A DNA stretch of 64,000 nucleotides, taken from positions 1 to 64,000 of the forward strand of contig NZ_WHNP01000008.1 of the NCBI RefSeq assembly GCF_009362735.1. Direction: 5' to 3'. Source of the stretch: Paraburkholderia franconis. Lineage in GTDB: Bacteria; Pseudomonadota; Gammaproteobacteria; Burkholderiales; Burkholderiaceae. Below the pieces are notes generated by a model, which saw only the letters and a list, made by a program, of their open reading frames with translations, searched no databases and had not been told where the DNA came from. Positions 46,752-54,555 of this stretch are shown here, piece after piece (the first letter of the stretch is position 1; every line of letters begins with the position of its first letter). A program made the translations under genes and the position numbers.

Positions 46752-47114
46752 GGTACAGGCTCGATTACCTGGACATGGTTTTGCAACTCAAGTCACCTTG
46801 TGATTGACATGAAGCGGACGGATTCCGAGGGGGCAGGCGACGCCATGCCCAAGTGTTCCTGACACCGATTGTAACGATCCTTGAATTCGTTCCAGCCCTG
46901 CGGATCGTCTCAGGGTTCTTCGCGAATCAGGCGCGGCGAACAGGCGCTGGGAATGCATCCGTCAGTTGAACTCGAACGACGAGCTTGAGGTACATGGCGC
47001 CAGCGACGTCGTGGCTCGCGGCGCGCTACAAATGCTTACAAAGCAGGCGGCTTCCCGCGTACACGTCCATTGTTGATGCCGCGTTATTGCAGGCACACGC
47101 CAATGGAGGCCGCA
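46752..47114. other. Divergent intergenic region
   Basis: About 360 bases lie between the helicase gene (minus) and the glycine-zipper protein gene (plus). No gene or clear promoter boxes are seen. Confidence 0.4.
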
Positions 47115-47852
47115 ATGAATACGAACGTCACGAACAGCATTTCCCAGCGCAGCCGCATTCATCCGTTAATCGCGGGCGCTGCCGTCTCCGTAATACTCGC
47201 ATGCGCGACGGGCGTCGCCGCGATGACGGGCATTCTTCCCGTATCGCACGCGGTGCCGTCGCCCAATGTGCAGATTGGGGCAGCCACGGTGCAGCCGGCG
47301 AGCGTGCCGCTTGCGGCACAACAATCGAACGCGGCTCAGCCCGCTGTTCAACCCGCTGTTCAACCCGCCGTCCAGGCTGTTGCACAACAGTCGGAACCGG
47401 CTGCTCCGCCTCGCGTCCATCACACGCATAAGCTCCATGTCGCGCCTGCTTCGCAGTCCCCCAACGGTGACTACTCGCAGACGCCGTCGCAGTCCTCCGG
47501 CGCACGACAGATCGCCGCCGATCCGTACGCCGGTGAAGTCGTCGCGATCAATCCCATTCAAACGTCCGAGCCGACGACCGGTCTGGGCGCAGTCGGCGGC
47601 GCTGTTGCGGGCGGACTGATCGGCAATCAGATCGGTGGTGGACGCGGCCGCATCCTCGCTACCGTCGCGGGTGCCGTCGGCGGTGGTCTTGCAGGCAACG
47701 GCATCGAACATGCGGTACGCAAGCAGACCGGTTACCAGGTGCAGGTCCGCATGGAAGATGGCAGCTACCGCAACTTCAGCTATACGACGCAACCGCCCGT
47801 GCAGGTCGGACAGCGCGTCCATGTGTCGGGCGACACACTGTCGACGTCGTAA
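47115..47852 (+). CDS. Glycine-zipper (SlyB/PcP-like) envelope protein
   Basis: The 245-aa protein has one N-terminal hydrophobic helix (IAGAAVSVILACATGVAAMTGIL). A long Pro/Gln/Ala-rich linker follows with an AVQP repeat (PAVQPAVQPAVQ). Then comes the 2TM glycine zipper GAVGGAVAGGLIGNQIGGGRGRILATVAGAVGGGLAGN (read in parts), followed by a typical C-terminal domain (QVQVRMEDGSYRNFSY and QVGQRVHV). This family stabilises the outer membrane. ATG 47115 is chosen for GGAGG 5 bases upstream; earlier in-frame Mets at 47070 and 47103 are less likely. Confidence 0.85.
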   Translation: MNTNVTNSISQRSRIHPLIAGAAVSVILACATGVAAMTGILPVSHAVPSPNVQIGAATVQPASVPLAAQQSNAAQPAVQPAVQPAVQAVAQQSEPAAPPRVHHTHKLHVAPASQSPNGDYSQTPSQSSGARQIAADPYAGEVVAINPIQTSEPTTGLGAVGGAVAGGLIGNQIGGGRGRILATVAGAVGGGLAGNGIEHAVRKQTGYQVQVRMEDGSYRNFSYTTQPPVQVGQRVHVSGDTLSTS

Positions 47853-48033
47853 TCGACACGGTCCATGCATGAAACCGTCCGGCAGACAGGCGGCTACTGT
47901 GGGTTACAGACGCAACATGGCGGATGCACACGAGAACGACTGCATTCCTGGAATTTGCATCAAAGGCCATCGAATGACATACATCGGCAGACATCCCAAC
48001 GGGAGAAATACGTTGAACAAGAAAGCCGACAAT

Positions 48034-48121
48034 CCTCCCCATTCATGGATTCATGGATTCATGGATTCATGGATTCATGGATTCATGGGGAGGAAGGATA
48101 GGCGGTGAGCCGAAGGTTCGC
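48034..48121 (+). promoter_or_regulatory. Left-end hairpins of TnpB element 2, first loop expanded
   Basis: CCTCCCC (48034-48040) pairs perfectly with GGGGAGG (48087-48093) across six ATTCATGG units. GTGAGCC-GAA-GGTTCGC (48105-48121) is the counterpart of hairpin 2 in element 1, kept by wobble pairs. The ATTCATG loop also occurs in this element's right-end hairpin. Confidence 0.7.
48041..48088 (+). repeat. Six perfect tandem copies of ATTCATGG
   Basis: Uninterrupted 8-bp repeat, 6 units, inside the loop of the left-end hairpin of TnpB element 2. Element 1 has a single short loop (TTCA) at the same position, so the repeats arose by expansion, probably replication slippage. Confidence 0.97.
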
Positions 48122-48190
48122 TTTCTGGAGCGTTGGTGAAGCGGATGATGAGTCATACTTGACAGAGGCATGTATATATACAGTATCGGC

Positions 48191-49603
48191 ATGTCCAGCA
48201 CACTCACATCCGGCGTTCGATTCAGGCTCTACCCGGCAGGCGAGGTAGCGAGCGTACTTCGTCAATGGATTGGGTGCCAGCGCTTCATCTATAGCAGCAA
48301 GGTTGATGAGGATCACCTATTTGCAGCCCAGAGACGGCTTGAGATTGCCAGCGGCAAGACAGATGTGGCTACGCCGCTGGACCAGCAGTACGCGCACTTC
48401 AAGAATCGCGAACTGACGCCTTGGCTGTACGAGGTGCCGAGCCAGATCCTGCGCAACGGCGCGGTCCGGTGGATGACGGCCAAACAGCGGCAACTCAAGG
48501 GCCTGGGCAGGGCACCCCGTCGCCGCACGCGACGCGACTTCAACAGCGTGTTGATCACGGGCGAGCTCTTTCGTTTCGTTCGAGGTGCGTCGGGTCAGAT
48601 GCTCATCGAACCGGGCACGGACAGCAATCCCATCGGGCAGGTACCGTTCATTGCGCATCGCATCTACGACCTGCCAAAGCAGATCGTGATCCGGGAGGAA
48701 GTGGGCCGGTGGTACGTGAGCTTCTGCTACGAGCGTAAGAGCGACATCATCCTGCGTGAGCCAGAAGAGCTCGCGTACGAACTGAACCGGCTTGAGAATG
48801 CGGATCTGTCGGCGGCGACGCTAGGCATTGATCGTAATGTGCGGGACAACTGCATTGCGACAAGCGATGGCCGGCAGTATCGCCTGGATGCGGTTGTGCT
48901 CAAGCGCATCAAGCGCAAGGAGATCGGTGCGAAGCGCCATCAGCGCAGGATGGCCAGGAGCCAGAAAGGCTCGAGCAACCGGCGCAAGCTGGCGGCCCGG
49001 CTGGCTCGCAAGAAAGCCTATGCGGCTCGAGCCCGAAGCGACTTTGCGCACAAGACCACCTGTACGCTGGCGACATCGCCGACCCGGTTCTTTGTGCTCG
49101 AGGATCTGCAGATCCCGAACCTGGTGAAGCGGCCGAAAGCGAAGTTCGACGAGTTCGCGGGCAAGTGGCTTCGGAACGGTGCCGGTGCGAAGGCGGGGCT
49201 GAATCGCTCGATTCTCCAGTCGTGCTGGGGCGCGATCCATCGCACACTGGCCTACAAGGCTGCACGACGCAACAAGTTGGTGGGCACGGTGCCGGCGGCC
49301 CATACGAGTCAGGAATGTTCCCGCTGCGGGCACATTCACCCGGACAATCGCGAGGGCGCGCGGTTCGTCTGTCGACGCTGTGGTTTAGAGGCGCATGCTG
49401 ATCACAACGCCGCGTGCAACATCAAGGCACGCGGTATCGAGCGACTGCGCGACGGCCAATACGAATCGGCCAAAACCCGCAAGCGTGTCGCGTTTCGACG
49501 CAAGAGCAATACGACCGGCGGGCGGCCGGCGCATGCCTGCGAGGGCAAAGGCCCTCGACCAGAACATCGGGCTGAGCGGATACAAGACCGGATCGCGGCA
49601 TAA
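48191..49603 (+). CDS. tnpB: TnpB RNA-guided nuclease (IS200/IS605 type)
   Basis: This 470-aa protein is homologous along its whole length to the TnpB at 42025. It keeps the RuvC residues in LGIDRNVRDN (Asp near 213), FVLEDLQI (Glu near 302, canonical LED) and HADHNAACNIKARG (Asp near 403), and the zinc ribbon CSRCGHIHPDNREGARFVCRRCG. All catalytic positions are present, so the nuclease looks active. ATG 48191 is chosen because it matches the start of the other copy and follows the conserved ATATACAGTATCGGC leader; an upstream ATG seven codons earlier lies inside that leader. Confidence 0.94.
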   Translation: MSSTLTSGVRFRLYPAGEVASVLRQWIGCQRFIYSSKVDEDHLFAAQRRLEIASGKTDVATPLDQQYAHFKNRELTPWLYEVPSQILRNGAVRWMTAKQRQLKGLGRAPRRRTRRDFNSVLITGELFRFVRGASGQMLIEPGTDSNPIGQVPFIAHRIYDLPKQIVIREEVGRWYVSFCYERKSDIILREPEELAYELNRLENADLSAATLGIDRNVRDNCIATSDGRQYRLDAVVLKRIKRKEIGAKRHQRRMARSQKGSSNRRKLAARLARKKAYAARARSDFAHKTTCTLATSPTRFFVLEDLQIPNLVKRPKAKFDEFAGKWLRNGAGAKAGLNRSILQSCWGAIHRTLAYKAARRNKLVGTVPAAHTSQECSRCGHIHPDNREGARFVCRRCGLEAHADHNAACNIKARGIERLRDGQYESAKTRKRVAFRRKSNTTGGRPAHACEGKGPRPEHRAERIQDRIAA

Positions 49604-49689
49604 GTCGCTCATCCGGCAATCCGCGTTGATGCAGGAAGAAAGATCCTCTTGCTGGCGAGGAAGCCCCGGCATTCATGCCGGGGAGCGTC
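49560..49689 (+). ncRNA. Predicted omega RNA (guide scaffold) of TnpB element 2
   Basis: By family analogy, the scaffold spans the tnpB 3' end to the element end and finishes with the perfect 9-bp hairpin at 49664-49683. The guide would start at 49690 (ACACGCCTGGCTC) and so match the empty donor site after TTGAAC. The 5' limit is a guess. Confidence 0.5.
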
Positions 49690-49986
49690 ACACGCCTGGC
49701 TCTTACTTGCGCAGCTGGTTTCATCGCGGTGTGTTCGTCGACGGCCGCAAGCGCACACGTCGATGTCGGCGTGACGTTCGGCATTCCCGCCCCCGTCTAT
49801 GTCGAGCCGCCGCCGGTAGTATATGAAGCACCGCCGCCCGTAATGTACGAAGCACCGCCGCCCGCCGTCTATGCGCCCTCGCCTGTCTACTACGACTACG
49901 GATACGGCTATCACGGCGAACATTGGTTGCACGATCACGGGCGTCATCGCGGCTGGCATCATCATCACGATGATGACGACGATTGA
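49675..49986 (+). CDS. Exported Pro/Tyr-rich, His/Asp-tailed protein with TnpB-element-derived start
   Basis: The 103-aa protein has signal peptide TRLALTCAAGFIAVCSSTAASA and then the mature start HVDVGVTFG. PVYVEPPPVVYEAPPPV-type repeats and a tail very rich in His and Asp (HHHHDDDDD) follow, suggesting metal binding outside the inner membrane. The first five codons (MPGSV) are the right-end hairpin of TnpB element 2. Without the element the gene would read MNTRLALTCAAG from TTG 48013. The ribosome-binding site for the new ATG is poor, so expression may be low. Confidence 0.7.
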   Translation: MPGSVTRLALTCAAGFIAVCSSTAASAHVDVGVTFGIPAPVYVEPPPVVYEAPPPVMYEAPPPAVYAPSPVYYDYGYGYHGEHWLHDHGRHRGWHHHHDDDDD

Positions 49987-50441
49987 GGCCGGTCGCGACG
50001 TCCTCCGGGTTTCGCAATTTCCGCAAAACGGAAGCAGAAGTCGCCACCGCCAGCGAAGACGACTCCTACGATCCGGGTTCGGGTGGCTTACCCATCGCAT
50101 CGGATACGGGTGTCACCGTCTGATGGCTTTGGCCCATGCCGCGCGCTTACCGGCGAATGTTGGCGTGTTACGCGAGTTATCCGGCCAGCGCACGAATGAC
50201 GACCTCGTCGGCCAGTGCGGAGCGAACGCACCGCTTTACCCCGGCGTAGAGTGCAACGGCACTCTTGCCACCGGGCCGACGCGGGAAAGCTCCGTTGCAG
50301 TGAGTCTGCGTCAATCCGAAACTCAATGGAAGCGTCGATTCGCCTCACTCCGAATCAGACTTCGCACTTCGCATCGCGAAGCCCGACCGTGTCTCTGTGT
50401 ATTGACATGGCGACCAACGTAATCGGAAAGGAGCGGACGCT
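49987..50441. other. Intergenic, no gene recognised
   Basis: About 455 bases follow with no supported gene. The right end has AAAGGAG, the ribosome-binding site of the lipoprotein gene at 50442. Confidence 0.4.
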
Positions 50442-50771
50442 GTGAGTTTTCTTCATCGAATCCAGATTGTCGTGACTGTCTGCCCGGTTGTCGCCGGATG
50501 CGTGTCGATGCCAATCGGTCCCGCGGTAGCTGTGAAGCCGGGGCACGACAAGCCCTTCAATGAATTTCTGCAAGACGATGCGCAGTGCAAACAGCATGCG
50601 AGGGAACAACTGGTGCGCGGCGGGGACACGCGCGCTGCAAGCGACGCTCACATGCCGCGTGCACAACGGAACGTGCAGCAACGATACGACCTGGCGTATC
50701 TCGAATGGATGAAGGCGAAAGGAAATGACGTATCGGAGCGTGCGGGCACGAACTACGCAGCCCAGATGTAG
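50442..50771 (+). CDS. Small lipoprotein, glycine-zipper-family-like N-terminal part
   Basis: The 109-aa protein starts at GTG with AAAGGAG 8 bases upstream. The lipobox VAGC places the lipidated Cys at residue 20, followed by VSMPIGPAVAVKPGHDKPFNEFLQDDAQCKQHA. This segment is typical of a group of Burkholderia glycine-zipper outer-membrane lipoproteins, but the glycine-zipper part is not present, so this is a short form or a C-terminally truncated one. The end is helical and basic. No specific function is known. Confidence 0.7.
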   Translation: MSFLHRIQIVVTVCPVVAGCVSMPIGPAVAVKPGHDKPFNEFLQDDAQCKQHAREQLVRGGDTRAASDAHMPRAQRNVQQRYDLAYLEWMKAKGNDVSERAGTNYAAQM

Positions 50772-50861
50772 AGTCGCCGTTTGAAAGTTTGAAAGCTTAT
50801 GGCGAAGTCGGCATCCGGCGGCGATCGGCGCCCGCGTCAAACCTGTGTGACGATGACGAAC

Positions 50862-51974
50862 CTACGGTCGGCCAGTTACGCGCTGCACCATCGCGTAGAG
50901 CACCGACATCTGCAAGCCGCTCTTGAGTGCGTAGTTCGGGTCGTATTGGTTGGAGTAGCCCCACCAGTCGAAGCATGCATTCGGGTTGGTCGGCCCCGGC
51001 GCAGACGACGCGATCGTGTCGGGATACACGACCACCAGTTTGTTTGTGTCGGCCCATTCGTTGATGCCGGCCTCGGTGACCCAGCGGGTTCCGATAAGTG
51101 ACGCCTCTTGCAGACAGCCGTGGAGCGCGAGCACGAATCCGCACCTGTCGCCTTGCGCGCAGTCTCTGGGAACAAAGACGCTGCCTGTCGGGCTCATCGA
51201 AAGGTTCGGCGACGCCCCAAACTCCGTCTGATCGAATGACGATAACGTACCTGACAGCTTTCCATTGTTGCGCGGTTTCAATGGGCCGAGGAACATCGTC
51301 AGCCACGTTTTTACTGAGTCATAGACTGCTCCGTTCGCCGAGCAGCGCACCATGTAGGGGCTTCCAAGCGTGCCACATGCCAGTTCGCCGTCAGGCGATT
51401 CCCAGCCGTGCTCGGCGGGATATGCATTGTCGAAGTGAACATTGGCCCCATAACGCTGGTATTCCGAGTTGAGGTCGGTCATTTCGAGCGGGTTGACGAC
51501 TTCGTCTTGCGTGCCGGACCACAGGTAGACGGGCTGTCCACGCAGATTCGTCGACGGATCGATGGTCCCCAAGGATGATTGCGCATCCAGGTACGCCTCG
51601 GATGCCGTCAGCGTGCTGTTGTACGACGCCTGATTCGACGGAAGCGTCAGGCCGCCACAGTTGGCCAAAGCTGTCGCGGCTCCGCCGGTGCCGGCACACC
51701 AGTACACCCCGCCAGCGTAAACAGCGGCCCCTTTGAAGGTCGAAGAGTGGGCAACGTGCATCTGCACTGCAGCGAAACCGCCAGACGAGATACCCGCGAC
51801 GAAGACCTTTGTTGGGTCGATCTGAAAGCGCTGAAGTATTACAATGGTCGACGTCGCCTGTGCCGATGCACGGGCATCCGTACTGACCGAATCGCCGCCA
51901 CCCCCGCACCCGGCGATGCCGATCGCGACCGCAGCTACAGACGCTAGCCGCAGGCCTAACGCCAACGTCATCAT
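50862..51974 (-). CDS. PHB-depolymerase-like esterase lipoprotein
   Basis: The 370-aa exported protein has lipobox GIAGC (Cys23) and then a short Gly/Ser linker. The lipase box VAGISSGGFAAVQMHVAH has its Ser in G-x-S-x-G near residue 63. Further elements are VYAGGVYWC, YLWSGTQDEVVNP (likely catalytic Asp) and ALHGCLQ (oxyanion region), with AEHGWESPDG supplying a His candidate. It belongs to the alpha/beta-hydrolase polyhydroxyalkanoate depolymerase group (short-chain-length, type 2-like). Substrate assignment is by family. The gene is isolated between intergenic regions. Confidence 0.8.
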   Translation of the reverse strand: MMTLALGLRLASVAAVAIGIAGCGGGGDSVSTDARASAQATSTIVILQRFQIDPTKVFVAGISSGGFAAVQMHVAHSSTFKGAAVYAGGVYWCAGTGGAATALANCGGLTLPSNQASYNSTLTASEAYLDAQSSLGTIDPSTNLRGQPVYLWSGTQDEVVNPLEMTDLNSEYQRYGANVHFDNAYPAEHGWESPDGELACGTLGSPYMVRCSANGAVYDSVKTWLTMFLGPLKPRNNGKLSGTLSSFDQTEFGASPNLSMSPTGSVFVPRDCAQGDRCGFVLALHGCLQEASLIGTRWVTEAGINEWADTNKLVVVYPDTIASSAPGPTNPNACFDWWGYSNQYDPNYALKSGLQMSVLYAMVQRVTGRP

Positions 51975-52566
51975 TGTCGTCCCCTCGTTTGAGCGAAATA
52001 AAATTTAGTAACGTCGCTCCGTCCGTCGAACTGGCGGCCGTTTCAGCCTCCGCCTACGACTCGCTAATACAAGTTATCGACAAAGCGCGAACAGACGATT
52101 GCGGCGTGCGATGCGCGCGGCACAGCTGTTGAGCAAAAATCGCTCCTGTTCCGGAAGGGCGGCACGGAGTGCATTCCCTTTGTACCGGCATGACGGCGAG
52201 AACGTGTACGCCGCGCGATTTCACCTGTGCACGTGTAGTGCGGGTGACGTATAAGGCGGCAACTTTTGACGATTGCACCTCGCGAGCGGGATTTGCTCGC
52301 GAACCCGGATAGTTCGTTGCATTTGAACTGAACGCGCGCTCTCACGGATTGATCCCGGTGCGAATGGCGAATTAGCCGCGCATTCGTCCAAGAACTGCTC
52401 GATCATGGTACAGCGGGGTCTATGCGGCCGGGCGAAACCCGGCGTCCGTGCAGGACGAACGAACCTTCGATGTTCATATTCGACGCCGGAGAAGATAGAA
52501 AGTCAGCAGGGAAACGTTAGAGACGGACGAAGACGCTGTCCGCCACAAGGACCATATTGCCGCCGG
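51975..52566. other. Intergenic before repeat copy 2
   Basis: About 590 bases with no supported gene lie upstream of the depolymerase gene (minus strand), whose promoter must lie here. The right end passes into the diverged repeat at 52567. Confidence 0.4.
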
Positions 52567-52715
52567 ACAGTCGGGGCCGAAATGGCACGCGAGCACGCCG
52601 CTGATCGCGATTCCGACGCCGATCTGCGCGATGCGTTCGAGGCCGGACCAGACAAGGTCTGCGATAGCGCGCGTGACGTCCGGGTTCGCGAAACGCCTGA
52701 ATTGCGGCTTCGCAT
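52567..52715 (-). pseudogene. Frame-damaged 5' remnant of a Wzx flippase gene
   Basis: The minus strand codes RRFANPDVTRAIADLVWSGL and ERIAQIGVGIAISGVLACHF, clearly matching the first residues of the flippase at 34096 (KRFANPDVTRAVANLVWLGL). The corresponding start ATG (52713-52715) is one base out of frame because of a single-base deletion, and the similarity ends near 52567. It is the coding part of repeat copy 2. Confidence 0.85.
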
Positions 52716-52925
52716 GGTGCCCATCTGCTGTCTGCAGGCACAAATGGTGCGAATTGTCGGTATTTTGTCGTGCCCAGCCGATCGTGCGATGCGGCAACCT
52801 GGTGAGCGCGGAGCATCCAGGCATTAGAATGGAGCAATGACGCGTCGCTGAAAAGCGCAATCATAAGTTGTATCCGGACCGCTTCCGGCAAGGCACAGCG
52901 CCGTGACCACGCCGTGTCGAACATA
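52567..52925. repeat. Diverged direct repeat, copy 2
   Basis: Same orientation as 33950-34306. Identity is spread over coding and non-coding parts alike, including the region that should hold the divergent promoter; it ends about 30 bases before the phosphomannomutase start. In copy 1 the same non-coding region is followed by a GT2 remnant instead. Confidence 0.9.
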
Positions 52926-52953
52926 TTTCCATTGCACGTAAGTGAGCCAATCC

Positions 52954-54348
52954 ATGATCTCGCAATCCATATTCAAGGCATATGACATCCGCGGAGTGAT
53001 CGGCAAGACGCTCGATGCCGAGACCGCCCGTTCGATTGGCCGCGCCTTCGGCAGCGAAGTGCGCGCGCAGGGCGGCGATGCCGTCGTCGTCGCGCGTGAC
53101 GGCCGTCTCTCGGGCCCCGAGCTGATCCAGGCGCTGTCCGATGGCCTGCGCGCGGCGGGTGTCGATGTGGTCAACGTCGGCATGGTGCCCACGCCCGTCG
53201 GCTATTTCGCGGCCAGCGTTCCGCTCAAGCTCGCGGGCGGCGAGCGCCGTGTCGATTCCTGCATCGTCGTGACGGGCAGCCACAATCCGCCCGACTACAA
53301 CGGCTTCAAGATGGTGCTGCGCGGCGCAGCTATCTACGGCGACCAGATCCAGGCGCTCTACAAGCGCATCACCGAAAACCGCTTCGAGAGCGGCGGCGGC
53401 AGCTATCAGGACTACGACATCGCCGATGCGTATGTCGAGCGCATCGTCAGCGACATCAAGCTCGCGCGGCCGCTGAAGATCGTCGTCGATACGGGCAATG
53501 GCGTCGCGGGCGGTCTCGCGCCGCGTCTGTTCAAGGCGCTCGGCTGCGAGCTGGTCGAACTGTTCACGGACATCGACGGCAACTTCCCGAATCACCATCC
53601 GGACCCGGCACACCCGGAAAATCTGCAGGACGTGATCCGCGCGCTGAAGGAAACGGACGCCGAAATCGGCTTCGCATTCGATGGCGACGGCGATCGCCTG
53701 GGCGTCGTCACAAAGGACGGCCAGATCATCTACCCGGACCGTCAGCTGATGCTCTTCGCCGAAGAGGTGCTGTCGCGCAACAAGGGCGCGCAGATCATCT
53801 ACGACGTGAAGTGCACACGCAATCTCGCGAAGTGGGTGAAGGACAAAGGCGGCGAGCCGCTGATGTGGAAGACGGGCCACTCGCTCGTGAAGGCGAAGCT
53901 GCGCGAAACGGGCGCGCCGCTCGCGGGCGAAATGAGCGGCCACGTGTTCTTCAAGGACCGCTGGTACGGTTTCGACGACGGTTTGTACACGGGTGCGCGT
54001 CTGCTAGAAATCCTCGCGCGCGTGCAGGACCCGAGCAAGCTGCTCAACAGCCTGCCGAACTCGCACTCGACGCCGGAACTGCAACTGAAGCTGCAGGAAG
54101 GCGAGAACTTCGAGCTGATCGCGCGCCTGCAGAAGAGCGCGAAGTTCCCGGACGCCGATCAGGTCGTGACGATCGACGGTCTGCGCGTCGAATATCCGGA
54201 CGGCTTCGGCCTCGCGCGTTCGTCGAACACGACGCCCGTAGTCGTGATGCGCTTCGAGGCCGACAACGATGCGGCGCTCAAGCGCATCCAGGAAGATTTC
54301 CGCCGCGTGATCCTCGCGGAGAAAGCGGACGCGAAACTGCCGTTCTGA
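52954..54348 (+). CDS. manB: Phosphomannomutase/phosphoglucomutase (AlgC/ManB type)
   Basis: The 464-aa alpha-D-phosphohexomutase starts SIFKAYDIRGVIGKTLD. The active-site serine is in VTGSHNPPDYNGFKMVL, the metal loop is FAFDGDGDRLG and the sugar-binding loop is GEMSGHVFFKD. The phosphate-binding end is RSSNTTPVVVMRFE. It supplies mannose-1- or glucose-1-phosphate for LPS and other glycans. ATG 52954 is used; a GTG four codons upstream is an alternative. Its upstream region is repeat copy 2. A strong terminator at 54441 ends the unit. Confidence 0.93.
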   Translation: MISQSIFKAYDIRGVIGKTLDAETARSIGRAFGSEVRAQGGDAVVVARDGRLSGPELIQALSDGLRAAGVDVVNVGMVPTPVGYFAASVPLKLAGGERRVDSCIVVTGSHNPPDYNGFKMVLRGAAIYGDQIQALYKRITENRFESGGGSYQDYDIADAYVERIVSDIKLARPLKIVVDTGNGVAGGLAPRLFKALGCELVELFTDIDGNFPNHHPDPAHPENLQDVIRALKETDAEIGFAFDGDGDRLGVVTKDGQIIYPDRQLMLFAEEVLSRNKGAQIIYDVKCTRNLAKWVKDKGGEPLMWKTGHSLVKAKLRETGAPLAGEMSGHVFFKDRWYGFDDGLYTGARLLEILARVQDPSKLLNSLPNSHSTPELQLKLQEGENFELIARLQKSAKFPDADQVVTIDGLRVEYPDGFGLARSSNTTPVVVMRFEADNDAALKRIQEDFRRVILAEKADAKLPF

Positions 54349-54440
54349 TCCTCTGCGGATGCCGGGTGCGGCTACCTGCCGTACCCGCGCGTAGCCGGCC
54401 TGGAAGCTGGCCGATAGCCGGCGAGAGCGGCAAAACCCGA

Positions 54441-54476
54441 CGCGGCGCAAGGTATGCTTACCGCGCCGCGTTTTTT
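54441..54476 (+). terminator. Rho-independent terminator after the phosphomannomutase gene
   Basis: Stem CGCGGCGC / GCGCCGCG continues with inner GGTA/TACC pairs around a TGCT loop, and is followed directly by TTTTTT. It lies 93 bases after the stop codon. Confidence 0.9.
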
Positions 54477-54555
54477 CATGTCATTCGCGTCGGGCGCGCT
54501 AAAATTGCGTCCTTTCCATGCATCCTGACGCCGGGTCAGCCGGCGTTCTCCCTTC

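Larger units (their letters stand above)
48019..49689 (+). mobile_element. TnpB-only IS200/IS605-type element 2
   Basis: Both ends are placed by comparison with element 1. TTGAAC lies at 48013-48018, the left end starts AAGAAAGCCGACAATCC, and the right hairpin CCCCGGCAT-TC-ATGCCGGGG (49664-49683) is followed by AGCGTC. Only tnpB is inside. Removing the element rejoins TTGAAC to ACACGCCTGG and restores an exported-protein gene with start TTG 48013 and ribosome-binding site GGGAGA at 48001-48006. This supports the boundaries independently. Confidence 0.85.

Noticed and set aside
48041..48088. CRISPR-like array from the regular repeats
   Set aside because: The units are 8 bp, directly adjacent and have no spacers; they lie in a transposon-end hairpin.
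33950..52925. Integrase attachment sites (att) as an explanation for the direct repeat
   Set aside because: The repeats are about 350 bp, strongly diverged, include coding sequence of the flippase, and no tRNA gene is present; this does not look like a site-specific integration scar.
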